Positions 1 through 5,983 of a stretch of 5,983 nt of DNA are shown here, piece after piece; the first letter of the stretch is position 1, and every line of letters begins with the position of its first letter. The stretch is taken from contig JAGWRL010000366.1 in NCBI GenBank assembly GCA_028876585.1, forward strand, positions 1-5,983. The letters run 5' to 3'. The position numbers and the translations under genes were made by a program. The notes under the pieces were generated by a model, which did not search any database, was not told the DNA's origin, and saw only the letters and a list, made by a program, of their open reading frames with translations. Origin of the DNA: Pseudomonadota bacterium. Its GTDB lineage: Bacteria; Pseudomonadota; Alphaproteobacteria; Rhizobiales; Beijerinckiaceae.

Positions 1-91
1 CGAGGCCGTCGGCGGCGAAGGCGCGCGCGATCGCGCCGCCCAATCCATCGCCCGCCCCCACCACGAGGCACACGCCCGGCCGCTGGCTCAT
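1..91 (-). CDS. Short-chain dehydrogenase/reductase (SDR), N-terminal fragment
   Basis: Only the first 30 codons are present; the gene continues past the left edge. The translation starts MSQRPGVCLVVGAGDGLGG and continues with an alanine-rich helix. This is the first beta strand, glycine-rich nucleotide-binding loop and first helix of a Rossmann fold. The GAGDGLG loop (about residues 12-18) fits the SDR pattern GxxxGxG, so an NAD(P)-dependent oxidoreductase is very likely, but the substrate cannot be told. The ATG at 91-89 is supported by GGGGAG on the minus strand (positions 103-98), six bases upstream. The gene is divergent from the VOC/AI-2E gene and shares a 145-base upstream region with it. 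The catalytic Tyr-x3-Lys lies outside the window. Confidence 0.85.
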   Translation of the reverse strand, partial: MSQRPGVCLVVGAGDGLGGAIARAFAADGL

Positions 92-176
92 GTCTGGCTC
101 CCCGGTCATAGCAAGGCTTTTGCGGGCGGGCGCGGCGCCATGTCAACGCCCTTCACGCGAATTTGGCGCCCGCGCC

Positions 177-206
177 TCGACGCCGGCGCGGCCGTCGGTC
201 TATAGC
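177..206 (+). promoter_or_regulatory. Candidate sigma-70-type promoter for the VOC/AI-2E-hdaA unit
   Basis: A TCGACG element at 177-182 (one mismatch to the alphaproteobacterial -35 TTGACG) is followed after 18 bases by TATAGC at 201-206, a reasonable -10. Transcription would begin near 213, giving a leader of about 24 bases that contains the AGGAG ribosome site at 223-227. The spacing to the gene start is sensible. Short promoter motifs occur by chance, so this is a prediction from pattern and position only. Confidence 0.35.
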
Positions 207-222
207 GGGACGGCGTTTCTCC

Positions 223-239
223 AGGAGTTGGACTGTTTG
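223..239 (+). promoter_or_regulatory. Ribosome binding site that sets a TTG start for the VOC/AI-2E gene
   Basis: AGGAG at 223-227 lies nine bases before TTG at 237-239, a near-ideal arrangement. The TTG is in frame with the whole downstream gene and places the initiator directly before AHRLAAIAFLAPDYDE, the expected first strand of a VOC domain. The upstream in-frame ATG at 90 would add 49 residues with no recognisable domain and would overlap the start of the divergent SDR gene. Confidence 0.75.
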
Positions 240-1745
240 GCTCACCGTCTCGCCGCCATCGCGTTTCTGGCGCCGGACTATGACGAAGGCGTCGCGTGGT
301 TTCGTGATTGCCTCGGCTTCTCCGTGCTGGAGGACAAGCCGCTCGGGCAGGGCAAGCGCTGGGTGGTGGTGGGCGATCCCTCCGGCGAGGGGGCGCGGTT
401 CGTGATCGCCCGCGCCGAGGGGGAGCGGCAGCTCGCCGCCGTCGGCGCGCAGGCCGGCGGGCGGGTCGGCTATTTCATCGAGACCGACGATTTCGCGCGC
501 GAGCACCAGCGCCTCAGCGCCAACGGCGTCGAATTCGTCGAGAGCGCGCGGCGCGAGTCCTATGGCGTCGTGGCGGTGTTCATGGACCCCTGGGGCGGCA
601 AGTGGGACCTGATCCAGCCGGCGCGCGTGATCCCGTACATGCCGTTGCAACGCCAGCTCAAGCTCTGGGCGGCGGTCATCGCGGCGATCGCCGTCGTCGT
701 CAATACGCTGGGGTCGCAGCTCGCCCCGTTCGTGTTCGGCATCGCGATCGGCTATTTGCTCAACCCGGTCGCGCATCGGCTGCAACGGCTGGGCTTCAGC
801 CGGCTGACCGCGTCGCTGACGCTGCTGCTGGCTTTCCTCGCCATCGTGGCGATCGCGGGGGTGATCCTGGTGCCGGTGTTGCTCGACCAGATCTCGCTGT
901 TTTCGTCGAAGCTGCCGAATTTCATCAAGACGCTGCAATCGGTGATCGCCGGCGGCGGCTCCGACTGGCTTTCCCGGCACGGCGGCGCGTGGCTGGAAAA
1001 GATGGGCGTCGGCGAGACCTTCACCTCGGATCAGATTCAAAAGGCGGTCACCGATCTGATGAAGGAAGTCGGCGCCTGGCTGGTGACGGGGCTGAAGAAC
1101 CTCGCGGTCGGCGGCAAGGCGCTGATCGGCTATCTGTCGTTGCTGATCGTGACGCCGGTGGTCGCCTTTTATATTCTGATCGACTGGCACATGATGGTGG
1201 ATACGGTCGATGGCTGGCTGCCGCGCGACCATCGCGCCGAATTGCGCGCGATCTCGGCTGAAATCGACCGCGCGCTCGCCGGCTTCCTGCGCGGTCAGTC
1301 GCTGGTGTGCCTGTTCCTCGGCCTGTGGTACGGCATTGGCCTGACGCTGATCGGGCTCGATTTCTCGGTGCTGATCGGCGTGATCGGCGGCGTTCTCAGC
1401 TTCATCCCCTATGTCGGCTCGCTGACGGCGCTCGTGCTCGCGCTCAGCGTCGCCATCGTGCAGAAATGGCCGGATATGCATCTTTTCCTGATGACGCTGG
1501 GCGTGATCGGCGCCGGGCAATTTCTCGAAGGCTATGTGATTTCGCCGAAACTGGTGGGCGAGTCGATCGGCCTGCATCCCGTCTGGTTGATCTTCGCGCT
1601 GTTCGCGTTCGGCGAATTGTTCGGCTTCACCGGCCTGTTGATCGCGGTGCCGGCCGCCGCCGCGCTGGGCGTGATCCTGCGCCACCTGATCCGCAGCTAC
1701 CAGCATAGCCCGTTCTACCGCGGCCGCGCCGCGGTCGGCCCGTGA
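237..1745 (+). CDS. VOC (glyoxalase-like) domain fused to AI-2E/PerM family transporter
   Basis: A 502-residue product from TTG 237. Residues 1-130 form a VOC domain: HRLAAIAFLAPDYDEG at the start, YFIETDDF in the middle and VFMDPWGGKWDLIQPA at the end. Residues 131-502 (about 370, close to a complete stand-alone family member) form an AI-2E family integral membrane protein. About eight hydrophobic segments are visible, near 142-158, 162-178, 190-215, 295-316, 354-372, 376-406, 412-432 and 449-485. The signature SPKLVGESIGLHPVW (436-450) and the following glycine-rich helix are typical. Known relatives export autoinducer-2 or small solutes, or act as ion antiporters; the substrate here is unknown. 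The VOC half lacks the usual second metal ligand (GGRVGYF where many have G..H.AF) and has Asp in the last ligand position (KWDLI), so glyoxalase activity is doubtful. The stop overlaps the hdaA start (GTGA, 1742-1745). The fusion may be real or may result from a single-base indel at the junction near 627. I am sure of both domains and less sure that they form one polypeptide. Confidence 0.85.
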   Translation: MAHRLAAIAFLAPDYDEGVAWFRDCLGFSVLEDKPLGQGKRWVVVGDPSGEGARFVIARAEGERQLAAVGAQAGGRVGYFIETDDFAREHQRLSANGVEFVESARRESYGVVAVFMDPWGGKWDLIQPARVIPYMPLQRQLKLWAAVIAAIAVVVNTLGSQLAPFVFGIAIGYLLNPVAHRLQRLGFSRLTASLTLLLAFLAIVAIAGVILVPVLLDQISLFSSKLPNFIKTLQSVIAGGGSDWLSRHGGAWLEKMGVGETFTSDQIQKAVTDLMKEVGAWLVTGLKNLAVGGKALIGYLSLLIVTPVVAFYILIDWHMMVDTVDGWLPRDHRAELRAISAEIDRALAGFLRGQSLVCLFLGLWYGIGLTLIGLDFSVLIGVIGGVLSFIPYVGSLTALVLALSVAIVQKWPDMHLFLMTLGVIGAGQFLEGYVISPKLVGESIGLHPVWLIFALFAFGELFGFTGLLIAVPAAAALGVILRHLIRSYQHSPFYRGRAAVGP

Positions 1746-2416
1746 GCGCGGCCCGGCAGCTGCCGCTGCCGCTGCCGCACGAGCCGAGCTTCGCGCGCGA
1801 GGATTTTCTCGCCCACCGCTCCAACGCCGACGCGCTGGCGCTGATCGAGGCGTGGCCCGCCTGGCCCGCGCCGACGATGCTGCTGGTCGGCCCGGCCGGC
1901 GCCGGCAAGAGCCACCTCGCGGCGATCTTCGCGCAAGCCGCGTCGGCGACCCGGCTCAACGGGCGCGATCTCGGCGCGATCGACCCCGATGCGGTCGCCC
2001 GCGCCCCGGCGCTGGCGCTCGACGACGCCGACGCGGTCGGCGCCGCCGAGTCGGCCCTGTTCCACCTCCTCAACCTCGCCCGCGCGCGCGGCGCGACGCT
2101 GCTGTTGACCGCGCGCCGGCCGCCGGATCTGTGGGGCCTCGCCACGCCCGACCTGCTGTCGCGGCTGCGGCTGGCGCCGATCGTCGAGATCGCCGCGCCG
2201 GAGGAGGAGCTGGTCGCGGCGGTGCTGACGAAATTGTTCAGCGACCGGCAACTGGCGGTCGAACCGGCGCTGGTCGCCTATCTCGCCCGTCGGCTCGACC
2301 GCTCGCTGGAGGCGGCGCGCGCCTTGGTCGAACAGCTCGACGCGGAGGCGCTGGCGCAGGGCAAGAAAGTGACGCGGGCGATGGCCGCGCCGTTCCTGAC
2401 CTCGCCCGAGGACTGA
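1742..2416 (+). CDS. hdaA: HdaA, DnaA-related regulator of replication initiation
   Basis: The 224-residue AAA+ protein corresponds to the DnaA ATPase core without the DNA-binding domain IV, as expected for Hda/HdaA. The N-terminus carries a sliding-clamp-binding motif, QLPLPLP (6-12). Walker A is GPAGAGKS (50-57), Walker B is LALDDAD (91-97), sensor I lies around LLLTAR (120-125), the box VII arginine finger is probably R141 in LLSRLR (138-143), and a sensor II arginine is probably R187 in RRLDRS. In the known mechanism, Hda bound to the DNA-loaded clamp stimulates hydrolysis of ATP on DnaA, preventing re-initiation (regulatory inactivation of DnaA). It starts at GTG 1742, whose last two bases belong to the stop of the upstream gene, so translational coupling is likely. 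That start puts the clamp motif at the extreme N-terminus, as in the family. An AI-2E-type gene directly upstream of hda is, from memory, common in alphaproteobacteria. Confidence 0.93.
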   Translation: MSAARQLPLPLPHEPSFAREDFLAHRSNADALALIEAWPAWPAPTMLLVGPAGAGKSHLAAIFAQAASATRLNGRDLGAIDPDAVARAPALALDDADAVGAAESALFHLLNLARARGATLLLTARRPPDLWGLATPDLLSRLRLAPIVEIAAPEEELVAAVLTKLFSDRQLAVEPALVAYLARRLDRSLEAARALVEQLDAEALAQGKKVTRAMAAPFLTSPED

Positions 2417-2418
2417 GC

Positions 2419-2477
2419 GTGACATTAGCCCGCCGCCCGCACCCCCTTCCAACGCCAGCGCCGCCGGTGAGGATCGC

Positions 2478-2493
<16 letters not shown>
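2419..2493 (+). CDS. Possible proline-rich 24-codon leader peptide before the P-type ATPase
   Basis: GTG at 2419-2421 is preceded six bases upstream by GAGGA (2408-2412) and opens a 24-codon frame ending at TGA 2491-2493. It overlaps the TTG start of the ATPase (2478) by 16 bases in a different frame. The peptide is rich in proline (seven of 24), with the run HPLPTPAPP. It could be a regulatory leader that couples translation into the ATPase, or simply a chance frame in GC-rich DNA, where proline codons are frequent. No homology is recognised and no conserved attenuator structure was seen. Confidence 0.2.
2466..2480 (+). promoter_or_regulatory. Ribosome binding site and TTG start of the P-type ATPase
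   Basis: GGTGAGGA at 2466-2473 precedes TTG 2478-2480 by four to five bases. No ATG or GTG in this frame lies between the hdaA stop and 2478. The next in-frame candidate, GTG 2490, has the same site at a longer distance and would remove only four residues, so TTG 2478 is preferred. Confidence 0.55.
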
Positions 2494-4803
<2,310 letters not shown>

Positions 4804-4811
<8 letters not shown>

Positions 4812-5367
4812 GGTCGCGGGCCGCTGCTATGGCTTTCGTCAGCAACGCGTCGGGATGCGCCTCGGCGCCCTTCTGTTGATAGAGGATGCGTCCGTCCGGC
4901 GCGATCACGCTGATGACGGCGGTGTGGTCGAAGCCGCCCGCTTCGTCGGGGCGGAAGCCGACGCCGAGCGCGGCGGCGAGTTCGCGCACCGTGTCCGGGT
5001 CGCCGGCGTACAGCGACCAATGCGCGAGGTCGAGGCCGTGGCCCTCGGCGTAGAGGCTCAACCTTTCCGGCGTGTCGGCGACCGAATCGAACGAGAAGAA
5101 CGCGAACGACACCCTGCCCGCGACGTCCGCCGGCAGATGTTTGTCGAGCCACATCATGTCGGCGATCAGCGCCGGGCACATCTGTTTGCAAGTCGCGTAG
5201 CCCATCGCCGCGACGACGACGCGGCCGCGCAGCGAATCGAGGGGGACGGCGACGTTGTCCTGCCGGGTCCAGCTCTGGCTGAGGTTGTAGAGCGAGTCGT
5301 CCGGCGGCGGCGCGGCGGCGCCCGCCAGCGCCAACGCCAGAACGAGCAAAATCGCGCGAATCCTCAT
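4804..5367 (-). CDS. SCO1/SenC family copper-binding thioredoxin-fold protein, exported
   Basis: The 187-residue protein has a signal peptide (residues 1-19: MRIR, a hydrophobic leucine/alanine stretch, then AGAAA before PPPDD), so the mature part should be periplasmic. The SCO signature is present: GYATCKQMCP with C60 and C64 (CxxxC) and the distant copper-ligand histidine H148 in GFDHTAVISV. FFSFDSVADTPERL (91-104) fits the family core strand and helix. SCO proteins deliver copper to, or reduce cysteines of, the CuA site of cytochrome oxidase; other members serve copper nitrite or nitrous oxide reductases. ATG 5367-5365 overlaps the stop of the upstream SUMF1-like gene as ATGA and has GGGAGA (5379-5374) about six bases upstream, so the two are probably one operon and coupled. 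The gene converges on the ATPase gene and overlaps its 3' end by 8 bases. The usual client, an oxidase or reductase gene, is not in the window. Confidence 0.9.
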
Positions 5368-5983
5368 CGCACATCTCCCGCGCAGCGGAAGCCGACATTA
5401 TCGGCGGTGTAATTGGCCTTCAGGCTGGCGCGCAGCGAAAAGCGCATGAAGCCGGGATAATCGCGCGGATCGGTCGCGCCCGCCGCCGCCGCGCCGCAGA
5501 CGAAGCCGCTGTCCTTGCCGTTGGGATCGCGCGATTCGGCCGCGGTCGCGTAAGCGTCGAAGTCGAGCGTCCATTCCCAGACAAGACCAACCATATCCCT
5601 CACGCCGTAGCCGTTCGCCGCCTGCCGCCCGACGGGGCCGGTGCGATCCGCATTCGGCGCGGCCAACCACGCCAGCGACACGTTGCGCACGTGATCTTGC
5701 GCGCGGCCCGCGTCGGCGAGCGCGTATTCCCATTGCGCCGTCGTCGGCAGCCGCTTGCCTTGCGCGCGGCAATAGGCCTGCGCGGCAAACCAGGAAATAT
5801 TGGTCACCGGCTCGCTGCGCGCCGCCTCGTCGACGAGTTCGAGATCGCCGCGCCAGCGTCGCAGATATTTGGCTTCGGCGAACAGATGTTTGATTTGGGA
5901 GCGGCGCCATTGCGCATGGGCGGCGACGAAACCAAGGAACTCGGCGTTCGTCACCGGCTCGGCGTCAAGCAGGAAAGAACGCA
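5364..5983 (-). CDS. Formylglycine-generating-enzyme-like (SUMF1/NirV-type) protein, 5' end outside window
   Basis: The last 205 codons are present. The frame is still open at the right edge and reads RSFLLDAEPVTNAEFLGFV, the typical early strand of the fold, so GTG 5954 is internal and the true start lies beyond 5983. Family blocks in order: EPVTNISWFAAQAYC, then GKRLPTTAQWEYAL, NGYGVRDMVGLVWEWT, FMRFSLRASLKANY and a terminal VGFRCA. Classical enzymes oxidise a sulfatase cysteine to formylglycine using a cysteine pair in a C-x4-C arrangement near the C-terminus. Here only the first remains (codon at 5498-5496, in FVCGAAAAG), and the Asn of the usual MxGNVWEW calcium site is Leu (VGLVWEW). 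It is therefore probably not a classical sulfatase-activating enzyme. Related proteins include NirV, found beside the copper nitrite reductase gene nirK. No N-terminal signal can be judged. Its stop overlaps the SCO start (ATGA, 5367-5364), supporting a shared pathway. The fold assignment is strong; the function is open. Confidence 0.85.
   Translation of the reverse strand, partial: RSFLLDAEPVTNAEFLGFVAAHAQWRRSQIKHLFAEAKYLRRWRGDLELVDEAARSEPVTNISWFAAQAYCRAQGKRLPTTAQWEYALADAGRAQDHVRNVSLAWLAAPNADRTGPVGRQAANGYGVRDMVGLVWEWTLDFDAYATAAESRDPNGKDSGFVCGAAAAGATDPRDYPGFMRFSLRASLKANYTADNVGFRCAGDVR

Noticed and set aside
118..146. Perfect TTGACA (-35) on the minus strand at 146-141 upstream of the SDR gene
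   Set aside because: At 17 bases spacing the -10 position reads GCAAAA, a poor match; the better GCTATGAC at 111-104 is 29 bases away and overlaps the ribosome site. Half a promoter is not enough.
140..205. 21-codon ATG frame in the divergent intergenic region
   Set aside because: It has no ribosome site, overlaps the candidate promoter and shows no features.
90..236. Longer VOC/AI-2E protein starting at ATG 90
   Set aside because: The extra 49 residues show no domain, the region contains a plausible promoter and the ideal AGGAG/TTG start, and it would overlap the divergent SDR start at 91.
153..1706. Long minus-strand open frame opposite the VOC/AI-2E gene, rich in His, Gln and Arg
   Set aside because: It is a shadow of the real gene in GC-rich DNA: low-complexity composition, no domain, and the opposite frame contains clear VOC and AI-2E motifs.
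5364..5954. GTG 5954 as start of the SUMF1-like gene
   Set aside because: The frame continues upstream to the window edge with family-like sequence (RSFLLDAEP), so this GTG encodes the conserved Val of PVTNAEF.

Overview
The window is GC-rich throughout and looks like alphaproteobacterial chromosome, probably a sphingomonad or close relative. The best pointer is an HdaA-type DnaA-related ATPase coupled to an AI-2E/PerM-type membrane protein. The SDR and transporter sequences also resemble alphaproteobacterial versions as I remember them. The species call is inference. No rRNA, tRNA, CRISPR array, insertion sequence or phage gene was seen.

Layout: (1) positions 1-91, minus strand, hold the first 30 codons of a short-chain dehydrogenase/reductase that runs off the left edge. 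(2) Positions 92-236 are a divergent intergenic region with a plausible rightward promoter and a strong Shine-Dalgarno site. (3) Positions 237-2416, plus strand, hold one reading frame that joins a glyoxalase-like VOC domain to an 8-helix AI-2E family transporter, followed by hdaA through a 4-base GTGA stop/start overlap. (4) After a 61-base gap, positions 2478-4811 encode a 777-residue P-type ATPase of the plasma-membrane proton-pump type (P3A), starting at TTG. (5) Positions 4804-5983, minus strand, hold a translationally coupled pair: a formylglycine-generating-enzyme-like (SUMF1/NirV-type) protein cut by the right edge, then a secreted SCO1/SenC-type protein. The two convergent transcription units overlap by 8 bases.

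The genes appear to serve at least three functions. HdaA restrains replication initiation by promoting hydrolysis of DnaA-bound ATP at the sliding clamp. The ATPase probably energises the inner membrane by pumping protons. The SCO and SUMF1-like pair suggests periplasmic copper delivery or maturation of a redox enzyme, whose structural gene would lie beyond the right edge.

No clearly new system is visible. The points most worth checking are the in-frame VOC/AI-2E fusion, which sits exactly over what looks like a former GTGA stop/start junction; the loss of classical catalytic and calcium-site residues in the SUMF1-like protein; a proline-rich 24-codon reading frame leading into the ATPase; and a stem-loop inside the overlapping convergent gene ends.
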